Below are positions 45,465 through 57,800 of a stretch of DNA of 64,000 bases, piece by piece. The notes under the pieces were generated by a model that did no database searches, was not told where the DNA came from, and saw only the letters and a list, made by a program, of their open reading frames with translations. This stretch comes from Elysia chlorotica (taxonomy: Eukaryota; Mollusca; Gastropoda; Plakobranchidae): NCBI GenBank assembly GCA_003991915.1, contig RQTK01000510.1, positions 123,154-187,153 on the forward strand, given 5' to 3'. The position numbers were made by a program, and so were the translations under genes. The first letter of the stretch is position 1. Every line of letters begins with the position of its first letter.

Positions 45465-47238
45465 ATGTGGTTTTGCTAATGCTGTGTGTATATTACCCTG
45501 CTTTGTTCACATAGTCTGGAAAATTATGTAAGTGGTTTGCTGACTATGGATGTGTGCTAGCCTGCTCAGCAAACTGTGACTATGTGTGTACAATATGCCT
45601 GTGGTTCAAGACTCCATTAACTGGTCAGTGTATTATATGTGAGGTTAGCCCTGATATTTGAAACTTTCCACAAAATTAGGCATTATGTTCTCTGCAGGAG
45701 GCTACCATGTTTGCAAAAAGAAAAAACGCTACTTATCGTTCAACAGGTGTTCGTTATGACTCATGCTAACAAAGCGCAAGAGGAAGACCGAAAGGTACCT
45801 TACACTTTGCATTACACAGGTTCAGAGGATATAATGAAGATATTATTGTTGCCACGTCCAAAATAAAATTAAGTTTGAGCAAACAGTTTCTTTTCCTCTC
45901 TGAAATACTGACAGTGACACCATGGGTGGCATGATAAAAACTTTGCGACTTTTAAATAATAAAGAAGTTTGACCAACCTATCTCTTTTCCTTTATGAAAC
46001 ACTGCCACAGCAGCTCTCGCGGCACCTCGAATGATGGCACTGTCTGCAAGCTGCGAATGTGAATGTTAAAAAATTAAACAACATATTGGGTCACGCTTTT
46101 AACATATATATGTAAGGATATAAAATTGGATTATATATAAAAAATGTAAACGTTAAAGGGTGCACTTCATCTAAATTATGTTCTAAGGATGTAAATTTGT
46201 AAAAGCCTGCAACTTTAAAAGTATCAAAGTAATATTAAAGATCCTTGAATTTCTCCTAGTTTAACCCATTTAAAACTTTTATTTAAAACAGCCCATTGGA
46301 TATGAGCTAATAGATAGGGAAGTGTAAAAAAAAGGGTTAATGTCTCCAAGGTTCTCAAGAAGATCCTGTTCTGCAATGGGACCCCAGAGCGGAATACCTG
46401 AACTTGGCCAGTCATATTAAACTTGCACTGACCCAACCAGTATTGAAAAATCAATGTGGCCAGAGTGGAAATCAAATCTCTAATCTGGCAGAAGCTGCAT
46501 ACTCCACCCTTGCACCATCTAGTTTCATCTTATTCACTTATTAATTGGTACCAATCTTCAAATACTGACAGCCTCAAATGATAATATATTTCATTCGCTA
46601 GCTGTCAAATCTGACAACAATCTCTTTTGTAGGAACTTTCAGTAGTTATTGTTGCTTTTACCAGTTGCTTTTAGTTTTACCTTTTGGACTAGCTGCTCAT
46701 TCTGCATGAGATACCTGCAGAAAGAAGAGAAACTAATTATGTATAAATTATAATCCTGCCTATTTTCTACTATCCACTCATCCATAATCTTCAAAATTTG
46801 CTGTTGCTGTTCAAGATGAAAAAAAAACCATACTGTATCAAATTAAACAATATAACCATTTTATCAACAAAACAAAATTTCCTGTTCTTGGTTTAAGCAA
46901 CCTTGAAATTAGAAAAGCCAACAAAAGATGTTATGATTAATAACCAAGGCCACTAAAAAAAATATTTTTTTTTTCTCTAATAACTTTAACAAGACCTATG
47001 AGATGGCTAATTTTTAAAAGATATATGTAAATTTTAAATATCAGGGAAAATCCACTGTCCTTGAAAAGTTGCTAAATCCAGACATTAAAATTATTCAAAT
47101 TTTTTTTTTTTATATAGGCTTACATGTTTTAGATCTACAGGTAAACAAATAAGCCCATATTTATTCAATATTTCATTGTCAAATGAACAGTTTTGTAAAG
47201 CAAATATCCCGGTACCTCAAGATAAATCTTAGGGGCAT
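43957..47238 (-). CDS. NCBP2AS2: NCBP2AS2-like small protein, four coding exons, 121 aa
   Basis: Coding exons on the minus strand: 47238-47216 (23 nt), 46714-46681 (34 nt), 46050-45978 (73 nt) and 44192-43957 (236 nt). All introns are GT-AG and the phases fit (2, 0, 1), giving 366 nt with stop. The N-terminus reads MPLRFILRYLMQNEQLVQKL, then ADSAIIRGAARAAVAVFHKG. The vertebrate NCBP2AS2 microprotein shares the layout (an M-x-L-R start, a Q-L-V-x-[KR]-L motif, an I-R-x-A-A alanine-rich helix; about 99 aa). The C-terminal half (RTSNVLLTFLNNLEEEWKKG and a K/E-rich tail) looks helical. The vertebrate gene lies head-to-head with NCBP2; no NCBP2 exon was seen upstream here. Function is poorly known in the family. 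The assignment comes from remembered family features; the internal splice consistency is seen directly. Confidence 0.72.
45330..45463 (+). mobile_element. Retroelement 3' tail with (ATT)n
   Basis: AGCGCCCAGAGCCTGATAAT, GGGTTGGGCGCTATATAAAT, then about 65 bp of ATT repeats. It lies in intron 3 of the NCBP2AS2-like gene, antisense to it. Confidence 0.65.
46375..46530 (-). mobile_element. tRNA-derived SINE, core family 1
   Basis: On the minus strand: GATGGTGCAAGGGTGGAGTA (A box), ATTAGAGATTTGATTTCCAC (B-box region), ATACTGGTTGGGTCAGTGCA and TTTAATATGACTGGCCAAGT (core). It lies in intron 2 of the NCBP2AS2-like gene, between its microexon and exon 3. Confidence 0.7.
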
Positions 47239-48235
47239 CTTGAAAACTTGAGATGTTCGTAAAATCTAGCTTTCAGGAAGTGATGGAGCATTTAAAGCTG
47301 TTCAATGATCACAAGTCCTCAGGCCCTAAAATGTAATAAAAATGAAACAAAATCAAGTCACTACACAAAGATAAAACAGGAGCATTTTTTTTTTACACTA
47401 ACAGAACAAGTGAAAAAAATCACCCAATTCAATTTAAATGAATATTTTGTAAAGGGCAGAATGTTTTTAAAGTAAAAAATCCAAATCTTTGAGTACTGCA
47501 TGAATTTCCCTCTGAGCGGACTATGTCTTATTGACAAAGAGTAAGGTTATTGACACAGACAGTGTCACGGGGTGATTTATTGACACAGTCATTTTATTTA
47601 TGACACTAGAGCGAGGGAGGGAGAGAAGAAAATGAAGCAGAAAGAGAGAGATAGAGAACAAAAAATAGACTCAGAGAGAGAGGAAAACAGAGACAGGGGG
47701 AGGGGAACGAAAAAGTTGAGTATTCAAGAAGGAGAAACAAAAGCTGGGAGTAGGAGTACAATGAGAAAAGAAAGCCAGAAGCCAGAGAAGAAAAGGCTGA
47801 GAGAGAGATTTGGAAACAAGGAGTGAATGAGTGACATAGTGAACCAGTATGGTTCAATCAGAATGTAGACAAAGTGAGCGATGTTTGATTTAGATTTTTT
47901 TTTCTCTTTCAGAATAGTAGGCTAAGTTGCCTACGGTTTTATCTTGAAATTCTCATAAATGGTTTTTATAATTAATGCACAAAAGATGTAGATCTAGACA
48001 AATTCAACTAATGAAGCACAATATAGCTAAATCAATGGGAAACGAAGCCATTAATCATCCCAAAAACTGAACTGGAGTACACAGAACTAGATCTAGAGGA
48101 CAATGGCCTGTAGCCTAGCCTGAACAATGAAAAGAAACCAAACAAAAAAATACCAAAATAAAGGATAAAAGGAAAACGAAAACCATGGTGTGCTTTCCTG
48201 TTGAAACAGGTTCCATCACCTGTTCAATCTAGACT
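47239..48235. other. Upstream flank of the NCBP2AS2-like gene; no further gene seen
   Basis: Contains a purine-rich low-complexity stretch at about 47610-47825 whose long frames are composition artefacts. No bidirectional partner gene could be recognised. Confidence 0.4.
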
Positions 48236-49775
48236 TTGAAATGTTTTGAAAAGCTAGTGCTAAAATTCCTAAACACTCTTTTGCCAAAAGATTTCGACAA
48301 CTACCAGTTCGCATATCGGGCAAACAGATCTGTTGACGATGCAATATCAATCAATGTGCACGAAATTTTAAATCATCTTGAAGAAAAAGACAGTTATGCT
48401 AGAATACTTTTTATTGATTTTAGTTCTGCATTTAATACTATTATACCACAGAAATTATATGACAAGCTTGTACACCAATTATCATTCCCTATTAACATTT
48501 GTAATTGGATTCTTGATTTTCTACTATGCCGTCCCCAGGTTGTAAAAGTTGGTAATGTCATGTCATCGTCTATTACTCTTAATACTGGTGCTCCACAAGG
48601 CTGTCCTTTATCGCCTAAGTTATATTCTCTTTTTACGTCTGACTGTCAAGTCGAGTTTTCAGATTGTCTTATAATAAAGTTTGCCGATGACACTACTGTC
48701 ACTGGCCTTATAAAGAATAACAATGAAGTTGAATACCGACAGCAAGTAAGCTCGCTCACAGACTGGTGTCAAAATAACAACCTCCAGCTGAACGTAAGCA
48801 AAACTAAAGAAATAATTGTTGATTATCGACTTACGGGTCCAACCCCACCTCCTCTTTTTATTAATGGTATTCAAGTAGAACGGGTGGATACATTTAAATT
48901 TTTGGGTACACATCTCTCCAATAAACTAACATGGGACGTGAACGTTCAACATATTTTAACTAAAGCAAGACAAAGGTTGTATTTCTTAAGAAAATTAAAA
49001 TCATTCAATGTTCAAGGCCCTACACTTGTCAGCTTTTATAAGGCAATAATCGAGAGCGTTCTATCGCAGTCAATCACTGTTTGGTTCGACCGTGCCCCAA
49101 TAGCTGAGATTGAAAAAATAAACTCAGTTATACGTAACAGTGAAAGGCTGACGGGTGTAGACCTTCCTACACTTGAAACTATTTACATGTCTCGTATGGA
49201 AAGAAAAATCTAAAATACGTGATGATAATTCCCACCCTGCTAGCCGTTACTTTGATCTTCTGCCCCATGGGAGAAGAATGCGAGCCTTTAAGGGGTGTGG
49301 CCGCTTCGTTAAGAGCTTTTACCCACAAGCAGTCAAACATTTCAATGGCTCAAGAGAACTTAAAAATTTATAATGCTACTACAAGGTGAACTCTTACATT
49401 CTATGCCTTTATTAATAATTTAGAGTAATTTAAAATCAAACTTAATTAACACATTTATAGTGCATTTTGCAGTCATTGTTATATGTACTTTATTTAATCA
49501 CATTATTGGAACTTTTTAATGTAATGCGCAATCAGTTTTCCATATTGATAAGGAATGTATGATAAGTTCTTAATTTCTTTTTCTCCCTAATTAATGTGTA
49601 CTAGTTAGATACAACTATGTTTAAGTAAAACTTTTTGTTAATTGTGTTGTATATTTGCATAACTGTTTATGTGTATTCATCTTGCTAAGCCTGTGCTTGA
49701 CAAAATAATTTTCGATATGTATGTTCTTAATATATATATATTGACTGAATAAACATTGAATCTCTTGAATCTCAT
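48236..49775 (+). mobile_element. LINE (non-LTR retrotransposon), reverse transcriptase nearly intact, 5'-truncated, one frameshift
   Basis: The frame 48236-49213 encodes a reverse transcriptase domain: YQFAYRANRSVDDAI, ILFIDFSSAFNTIIPQ (motif A, catalytic Asp), NTGAPQGCPLSPKLYSLFTS (motif B), IIKFADDTTVTG (motif C, FADD) and FKFLGTHLSNKLTW (thumb entry). After MSRMERK a single frameshift near 49200-49212 moves the frame; it resumes as SKIRDDNSHPASRYFDLLPH, then GRRMRAFKGCGRFVKSFYPQ, to a stop at 49371-49373. The endonuclease domain is missing (5' truncation at about 48236). The 3' UTR ends near 49775 in AACATTGAATCTCTTGAATC, a short repeated tail. Clade: Rex1/Babar or CR1-like from the C-terminal PHGRR-x-RA-x(4)-C motif; not certain. 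Because of the frameshift and truncation it is not an active copy. Confidence 0.9.
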
Positions 49776-50654
49776 TGAAGAGATCGATGGATCGTTGCAG
49801 GCGGAGACATTTAATCTGAACTTCTGTTAGAAGAGGTGGATTATTACCATGATTAAAGTTAGAAATAATACTACAGAACGTTAAAAATAACACCGTCTCT
49901 TATTTAACAGAAAACAGCGATATTCGAATACGATAATTTGGGGTTCACGAATAAAGTAAACACCAAACCTTGCAGCTATACAGACAGTTTCCAAATATGA
50001 TTATTGTTTTAGGATTTATGCTCCTTAGGATGTTATATCGGCAATAGCTTCGAATCTAAATTTATACATCAAAAGTAACGACGAATTAGAAATAAAGAAA
50101 AAGAGTATTACAAGCGAAATGAGCGTTTTCCTGTGATTTTTTTTTTGCTTCTCTTGTAATTATTATGCTGGTAGCCTGTTATAACTATGCCTTACTCGTA
50201 CTTTATGTTTCGAATTTACGGGGTCTATGCGATCTATAATGCGCATATTAGTACAAAAGAACGTAGAGTTTTATCGTAGATGTCACATATTGGCAGAGAT
50301 CTTGAAGCTCTTAAGTATTCATTTTTTAGACTTAATTATAACAGTTAGACTAGTTACCTACATATTAATCAACTGGTTAATAGCTACACCAATTACTTCC
50401 ATAAAGCGATCGTAAAATGAATCTAAGGTTAGTTATTTGATGATAAAAATGGTTATAACTAATTTTATACTTTTAAATCATAGGCATATCGTAGCTAAGG
50501 CTAGGAAATGGGTAATAATAATTATTGCAATTTAATCCGGGGCAAGGTTTTGCGATGGTGAGTAAATCTGTTTGTTAGATTGGCATTTCTCTCATTATTA
50601 AAAAAAATGTATCAAAATGCTTCAATTTCTTATTGTTAATTAAAGAAAAAAAAA

Positions 50655-50790
50655 ACAGTAGATGTTTGCCCCACCTAAAAAGTCATTTCTTTCGGTTAAT
50701 TAGACCACTAAAACTAAGACATGTTTGCCCTACATAAAAAGTCATTTCTTTCAGTTATTTAAAAACCACTAAAACTAAGACATGTCATTC
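50655..50790. repeat. Two-copy tandem repeat, unit about 66 bp
   Basis: TTTGCCCCACCTAAAAAGTC and TTTGCCCTACATAAAAAGTC each lead into ATTTCTTTC-GTTA and CCACTAAAACTAAGACATGT. Confidence 0.8.
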
Positions 50791-50924
50791 TGACCATTCA
50801 GTAACAAAACAGTACCAAAACAACAATATAATTCAGCACGTACCTCAACAACCAACTCCTGAATAAAACAATATCAATAATCGAGTCAATCAACCCTAAT
50901 CAACTAACTTTGATTCAGTTATCC

Positions 50925-51050
50925 CTGCACATTGGAAGGCACATCTCCATATAGGTCGCTGACACCTAATCTCGAACCATTGGATTCTCGGTACCCAGAG
51001 TGGAACCGTCGACGCCCGGGAGAGAAACATTAATCACTGAGCCAGCCAGG
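50925..51050 (-). mobile_element. Possible tRNA-derived SINE, different family
   Basis: On the minus strand TGGCTGGCTCAGTGATTAAT is A-box-like and GACGGTTCCACTCTGGGTAC is B-box-like, with the usual spacing. Downstream sequence (GGTTCGAGATTAGGTGTCAG) is not the family 1 core. Confidence 0.4.
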
Positions 51051-51159
51051 GGCTGAGAGAGGGCTCGGCCGAATCAAAACCGGGATCAATTTTTTATCGG
51101 TTTGGGCCCCATGTGGGTATGCTAACGGGGAGGGTAGGGGAGGGGAGGGGATGAGAGCG

Positions 51160-51415
51160 CTGGAGGGGGAGGGAGAGAGACGAAGATAGGAAGAAATAGG
51201 ATTATTTAGGGAAACTAGAAACACAGAATGATATGAGTAGAGAAAAAGAGAAGCAGAGAGTAAGAGAGAGAGGGGGATAGAAGAAGAGAAAGAGAGAAAG
51301 AATGAGTGCGAAGAGGTATACAGCTACAGACAAATAGATAGAGCGAGAAAGAAGGTAAAACGGTTTTGAAGTTGAGTAAGACAGAGGAATAAACAGACAG
51401 ACAGAAAGACAGACC

Positions 51416-51467
<52 letters not shown>

Positions 51468-51660
51468 AATTAAGAAAGAGAGAGAGATTAAAAAAGAGAG
51501 AGGAAGAGAGTGAAAGGGCGAGAGGGAGAGAGGGCAGAACAACGAGACAGACAGAGAGACAGAGAGAAAATCACACAGACAGAGAGACATAGAGATAGAG
51601 AGTAAGAGAGAGAGATAAAGAAAGAGATAGAGAGGGAGAGAGGGCAGAACCGAGTGTGCA
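51160..51660. repeat. Purine-rich low-complexity region
   Basis: Imperfect GA/GACA repeats, with perfect (GA)n at about 51420-51460. The long minus-strand S/L frame is a composition artefact. Confidence 0.85.
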
Positions 51661-51875
51661 TTCAACACTTTGATTCAATTAAGGAACTGAAGGCTATCTT
51701 ATCAAATTACTCAAAATACACACAGCAAATCAAACTGGCAGGGAGAGTTGAATTTTTTGCCAAAATGTGATCAATTTGTAAGACATTGTAAAGAGGCTAC
51801 CGATAGTTACATATTTTGCAGCATTATATATTCTGACAAAAAAAAAAGAAGAAGAAGAAAAAGAAGAAAAAGAAA

Positions 51876-51954
<79 letters not shown>

Positions 51955-51987
51955 TGTAAGTAGTAGTAGTAGTAGTAGTAGTAGTAA

Positions 51988-52049
<62 letters not shown>

Positions 52050-52050
52050 A
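51876..52050. repeat. (AGT)n microsatellite
   Basis: About 58 AGT triplets with a few changes (TTGTAAGT near 51953, AAT near 51986), preceded by (GAA)-like sequence and followed by (ACAG) repeats at about 52090-52125. Confidence 0.97.
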
Positions 52051-52493
52051 TGGTAGTATGACTGTAGTAAAGATAGAGAGAAAGAGACAAATAGACAGAC
52101 AGACAGACATACAGACAGACAGACAGAGAAAAGAGCAACGTTTCGAAATGCATAGAATAATTATTGGAACATCATAAAAGTGCAAAAAGTATTTTTTGGG
52201 GACTGAGACTCTTCATTCACTGCTCAAAGAACAAGAAAAAAAATTCCACAAAAATTATTTGAACAGAAGGTCTTGATGTGATAAGGGCGCATGTTCATTC
52301 TTGTGAAGAGGATTAACCGGAGGTGACTTGAGAGAATTTCTCACCCCGACTGAGAACGGTACACATAAAATGATAGGCCCATGCTGATTCGACTCTGGAA
52401 TCCCAGATAAAGAGTAGAGACCATCTCACGTATTGATCTTATGGGATTTGTTTTGCTAAACCGAGACATGTAAAGGATTTATGAAAGGAGTTT

Positions 52494-52942
52494 CAAAAAA
52501 GAATCAGGGCCTCATGATAATAGGTTAAACATGGATTTTTTAAATAGAATATAAATTTAAAAAATATATATCGAGATGAATGCAAAAAAAACTAAAAAAC
52601 AGCAACTAAAAAATTGAGGAAATATTATCCATGTTTTATATAGAACTATGGTGCCTTTTTCACATTAGTAAAACAATAGGAACAAAACGTAAATCTTTAT
52701 TTAAAAAAAAAACAAAGAATCAGGGCCTCATGATAATAGGTTAAACATGGATTTTTTTAATAGAATATAATTTTTTTAAAGTATGCGTGGAAAGTAATAA
52801 ATTAAAAAGTATTTTCTCCGAAATGAAATTTTTTAAAAATCCACTAAAAACTTTAAAAACATAATCTACGTTTCACATTAAATCATGCATGATGCCTCTT
52901 TTAATATTACAAAAAACAATAGGGAAAAACATATATTTAGTG
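52494..52942. repeat. Two-copy degenerate tandem repeat, unit about 215-235 bp
   Basis: AGAATCAGGGCCTCATGATA followed by ATAGGTTAAACATGGATTTT occurs at about 52500 and 52716, nearly identical. A later landmark (GTGCC/ATGCC-TTTT, ACAATAGG-AAAAAC) also recurs at about 52650 and 52890, more diverged. Confidence 0.85.
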
Positions 52943-54128
52943 AAAAACATATATATGACTTCAGTGAACGACATAAATTATAGATATAATTACAATGTTA
53001 GTACAAAAATATATGCCTTAAGAGAACTCAATTTTACCTACCAAACAAGTACTAACAACAGTTATGTTGGCAAAACAATATAAAAGCATGTTAAAGGCTT
53101 CTCTGGTGTGGTTGTAAAAAGTCGAAGAGGTTTTGAAACAATGGGTCCTATTGATTTATCTTCTCTTTCCCTACGGTTTTTGAGACTTAATTTATTTATT
53201 ATGTAGGAGAGACAGTCAAATTCAACCACCTAGTATTGAAGTTAATCACTCGTCTAATTTATAGTTCATTGCAGAAGGAAGAGAACTTCTGGAGATCGAA
53301 TTTCTAGCGTAAGTCCTGTTCCATACAATTAATATAAGTGATTAGAGAGACAGTGAGGTAAATACATAGATAGATTGATAGATAGATTGATAGATTGATA
53401 AATAAATATATAGAAATATAGAAACAGATATAACGACACGCAGCCATGTAAACAGAGAGAACGAGAGGATTATTGAGAGAACAATAATATCGTAATCAAA
53501 TTGAAGTTTCTCTATGTTTTTTTCCTTTTTTGCTTTAATATTAATTTTCTTAAGACATTTTCAAGACACCAGTGGAATCTTTCAACGTTGATATTTTATA
53601 TAATTTTTTTTTATTTTAGGGAAAATTGCCTCTATATGTTTTAATTAAAACAAAAGTAATCTTGAAACATATCAATTTTTTTTCTGTGCTTAAATTATTT
53701 ACAAATGTGTTGGGTTTTTTTTAACGAAAAGGTGAACAATCCAAAGAATACATCTAAAAAGCATTAAATTATTAAATTCTTGGATTGTTCTTGGTTAGTA
53801 ATCACATGATATGCGCTACTCTAGCTTAGAACATTGTTTGTCGGATAAAAAAGAAGACGGAAGAAAGACACACTTTGATCCTCTTGACTTCTTTAATTCT
53901 AAAGCTGAAAATTGCTTTGCATTCAGTGCGAATCGGTAGTACTATCTTGTAATAAGGTAATTTTTTACATTCCCTAAATCCCCAATATCTTCTCAGACAC
54001 TGTATTCAAGTCACATAGTGATTATTTATCGATTCGTTGATCCGATTATCACAGCCTTTAATATAACGATGGTTGTTGCTGTTGTTTTTTTTTTAATATA
54101 GAAAAGAGAGAGAATAAAACAAAAGGAC

Positions 54129-54133
54129 AGAGA

Positions 54134-54187
<54 letters not shown>
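54129..54187. repeat. (GA)n microsatellite
   Basis: About 58 bp of perfect GA repeat. Confidence 0.95.
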
Positions 54188-54191
<4 letters not shown>

Positions 54192-54235
54192 GAGACATAG
54201 ACAGACAGAGACAGGGAGACAAACATATATACAAC

Positions 54236-54496
54236 ATACCTACCTACATACATACATACATACATACATACATACATACATACATACATACATACATACA
54301 TACATACATACATACATACATACATACATACATACATACCTACATACCTACATACATACATACATACATACATACATACATACCTACATACATACACACA
54401 TACACACATACATACATACATACATACATACATACATACATACATACATACATACATACATACATACATACATACATACATACATACATACATACA

Positions 54497-54525
<29 letters not shown>
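54236..54525. repeat. (ACAT)n microsatellite, about 285 bp
   Basis: About 70 ACAT units with a few CCT and CAC changes clustered near 54335-54410. The long YVCM-repeat minus-strand frames come from the 12-bp periodicity of the repeat. Confidence 0.98.
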
Positions 54526-54527
<2 letters not shown>

Positions 54528-55371
54528 TTAGACATATAAGCAAACAGGCAGAGACACATTGAGAGAGACATACAGAAAGGCGAAAATACGCAGAGTAAGA
54601 GAAATAGAGAGATGGAGCGCGAGCGAATGAGTGAGAGGAAATACGGAGAAGAGGAGAAAAAAAACCCACAATTAAATTAACAGCACTTAAAAGAGATAGA
54701 GTAAATCTAAAGTAACACTGCTTCGAAATCTAGAAAGTAAAATTAATTAGAAATGATACGGAATACAGATAGGGGAAAAGAAACGTATTTTATTACATAA
54801 CATATGACGCTACCCTTCATAAACCACAGTAAAATCCCACAAATTTAGGTCAGATAGCGTGATATAATCTTACAACATCCTTAGACCTTTGAAGCAGGAA
54901 GTTAACATTATGTTGATTTTTTTCCAAGCACTTGATCGATGTCATTTAGGAACAGGAGAACGTCAAAAACTGTGATCAAAGATGATAAATCTAATTGGAG
55001 AATCATTGCGTTGATATTGATTAAACATCTCTTTTAAGAAGAAGAAAACGTTATTCTAGCATCCTTGTACTTTCCTTGGTCTGAATGCATCAATTTTCAT
55101 TAGTCAACGTAATTATTATTGAAATGTGCAGATGTATAAGAATAGAGAGGTTGTGGAATCTGGTATTTAAAAAAATGTCTGCTTGGGAGATATACTTGGA
55201 TAAGGTTCTCTGTTCTTCTTACGCCACAGAAATTATGGAATCATAAACTAATGTAAATTGTAAAAATTCGATAATTGTTGTATGGAAAATTTTGATCAAG
55301 GGGCCTAGTGGAGCCTCGTGTTTAAGATATTCCCATTTATCTCACTCTCTCTTACTCACTTACTCTTCCTT

Positions 55372-55373
<2 letters not shown>

Positions 55374-55454
<81 letters not shown>
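55374..55454. repeat. (CT)n microsatellite
   Basis: About 80 bp CT repeat with one CCCT interruption. Confidence 0.96.
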
Positions 55455-55456
<2 letters not shown>

Positions 55457-55989
55457 ATCGCTTTCAACCTTATATCTTACACATCTGTACATTTTGATTT
55501 GAATTCGACAAGCAATGTCGATTGACCTCCTTTATTTATTTTTTCCTTTTAGCTCTTAAGTGAAGACGACAATCTACTTGTCTCGCTACTGTGCAATAAA
55601 GCTCGTCTAAATTTAATTATGTGGTTGGCCTGTCACTGTATTTGTTTTGCCTCTTTAATGTGTTGGTTTCAAATTACCGAGGGAGAATGAATGAAAAGGA
55701 ACCACCCCGAACTACACCAACGGAACTGATCAGATTTGTTCACATTTTATTTTGTTTAAACTCATTAAACAATGTCACATCAATGAATTGTAGAGCTTGA
55801 ATACTAATCTCTTTCATGTCTTGTCATCCCGTTGATTGTTTTTGTTACTATCTTAATACACTGTATCTTTTTTCCGTTGATTTTGTTCAGTTTATTCCTA
55901 GGTTTTTTTTTCTTAAATCTAAAATTATCATTCTCCCCCTGTCTTTCATTCTCTCTGTCCCTGTCTATCTGTATGTATTAGTCTCTTTC

Positions 55990-56010
55990 TCTCCTCCCTC
56001 TCTCTCCCTC

Positions 56011-56050
<40 letters not shown>
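55990..56050. repeat. (CT)n microsatellite, imperfect
   Basis: CT-rich repeat with CCCTC interruptions. Confidence 0.92.
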
Positions 56051-56054
<4 letters not shown>

Positions 56055-57560
56055 TCTCACTCTCACTCTTTCTGTCAGGATCTCCCTCAATCCCTCTAAT
56101 ATTCTTCTTTTCTGTTTCTCTGTAGAATTTATCCGAACCTCGTTGACCCCGGGTTTCTCTTCCAGCATCTGCATCCATAAATCAAGAAGCCTAACAACTA
56201 GTCATGTTCAGTCCAAACTTCCCTATGAAGAAGCCAAGCCATCTTTGTAGGCCAACAGTCCAGGCCCAATGCCCAGATTCAGAACCTCAGTTGGACGGTA
56301 TCACTTCCGCTACACTTCGCATTACTCATCCCTGCCTCAGTCAAAGTGATAGCAATTTTTACTAGTCGCGCATATCGATTCCACAAGACTTCAGTTTCTT
56401 TTTTATGATGGATGGTACGATGTACAACCTGGTCGTCTTATCCCAGACAAATTTCACCAGTGTGCTATCCTAGACTTACTCAGAGCATTTAAAACAGAGT
56501 GAGTGCATGGAGATTTCTATTCCAGATGGAGTAGAGGACGATGAATGGATCGAGTGACTTGCATGAAGTATTGAATTCACACGTTTACTCTATTAGATGA
56601 ATAGTACACTACAGAATCGGAAATCGTATAGTCCTAGACACATTCCATCACCGCGTATTATATTCTAAGCTGATCTTCACCATTAAAAACAGCAATACTC
56701 TCTTTGACTGTGTTCTTCGACGTTCATTACTAAAAGGTGTAGAAGACCATGGCTAACATAAGTGACTTAGACAAAATAGATTTTTCTCTCTTTGATTGTT
56801 AAAAAGTTCAAACTTTAATAATAAACCAGTTATCCTCTTCGAAGTTGTCATGATACTCTGTAATCAAACTCATTTGATATTATACGTAACCGATATAAAA
56901 CAAGGAGTAAAAGCAGGCCGTCACTTAGGTGCATTGATAGTGATGGACCCATACAATAATTGAGTTTTGTTAGCTTTAACTATATTAAAATTTTTTTCGA
57001 CCTGACACAATACTTAAGCATCGATTATGCACTAACTTACTAATCGCAAAAAATGTCACTGTTTTTTTATAAGTCAACAATGCAACGCAGTGTACATACA
57101 ATTCACTTTAAAAAATACTCTGAGAAGGAAATCAAAATATTAAAGTAAACATTATCATTGCCTTTATTATTAATAAATAATAACATATGCGAACTACTTA
57201 AAAAAAAACTCTTAAACTTTGCTACCTGCGCGCTATATGCATACTTAGAGAGGACGGTCCAAAAACTGATTTCCGAATAACAGCTTAGTGTGACGTGCCC
57301 TTGGGATTAATCATTTTCAGTGGTCAACTTTCCATTATTACTATTTATTGGTCCATGATTCTTAACTTTCGTGTAGCCCAAGGTCTTGATGGCATGTTGT
57401 AAAGGTGACCAGTGGCGCTATTTTCATTAATAGGATATTGATTAATGGTAAATGCAATCTGTAAATTGCTGGCTGTGCTTTAAACACCGAATCAATGTTC
57501 AGGATTCTGAAGGACGAATAAAATTGTGCCATTTCATATTCTTCCTAATTGATTCTTTAG
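56051..57560. other. Intergenic DNA, no supported gene
   Basis: Short similarities to the right-end satellite were noted (CGCATATCGATTCCACAAG near 56366 against CGCATATTGATTCCACAAG near 62229; CGATATAAAACAAGGAGTAA near 56893 against the 63757 region). It may hold an old diverged copy of that repeat. Confidence 0.35.
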
Positions 57561-57563
57561 GCA

Positions 57564-57800
57564 CGGTGGGTGACCTGACGCATGTGGCAGAGCCCAGCTC
57601 TTTAATTGATAGTTGCCTAATTCGAAGCCCAATCGGTGACAATTTTAGAGCACAGCTGGTTGGGTCGGTGTCAGTATAATAATATGACTGGCTGAGACAG
57701 GAGTTGTGGTATCCTAGCACAGTCTCTGTGTGGTAGCATGTACAATTTTCAGACACTAATCCAGTGATCCTTCTATAATATATCCTATTCGTGAAGTGTG
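57564..57800 (+). mobile_element. tRNA-derived SINE, core family 1, near full length
   Basis: Head: CGCATGTGGCAGAGCCCAGC and CCTAATTCGAAGCCCAATCG (B box). Core: GCTGGTTGGGTCGGTGTCAG, GACTGGCTGAGACAGGAGTT, GTGGTATCCTAGCACAGTCT, CTGTGTGGTAGCATGTACAA, TTCAGACACTAATCC. Confidence 0.78.

Noticed and set aside
51730..52185. Long minus-strand L/T/Y homopolymer-type frames
   Set aside because: Produced by the AGT microsatellite; the same holds for the GAA, GA, CT, ACAT and ATT tracts elsewhere.
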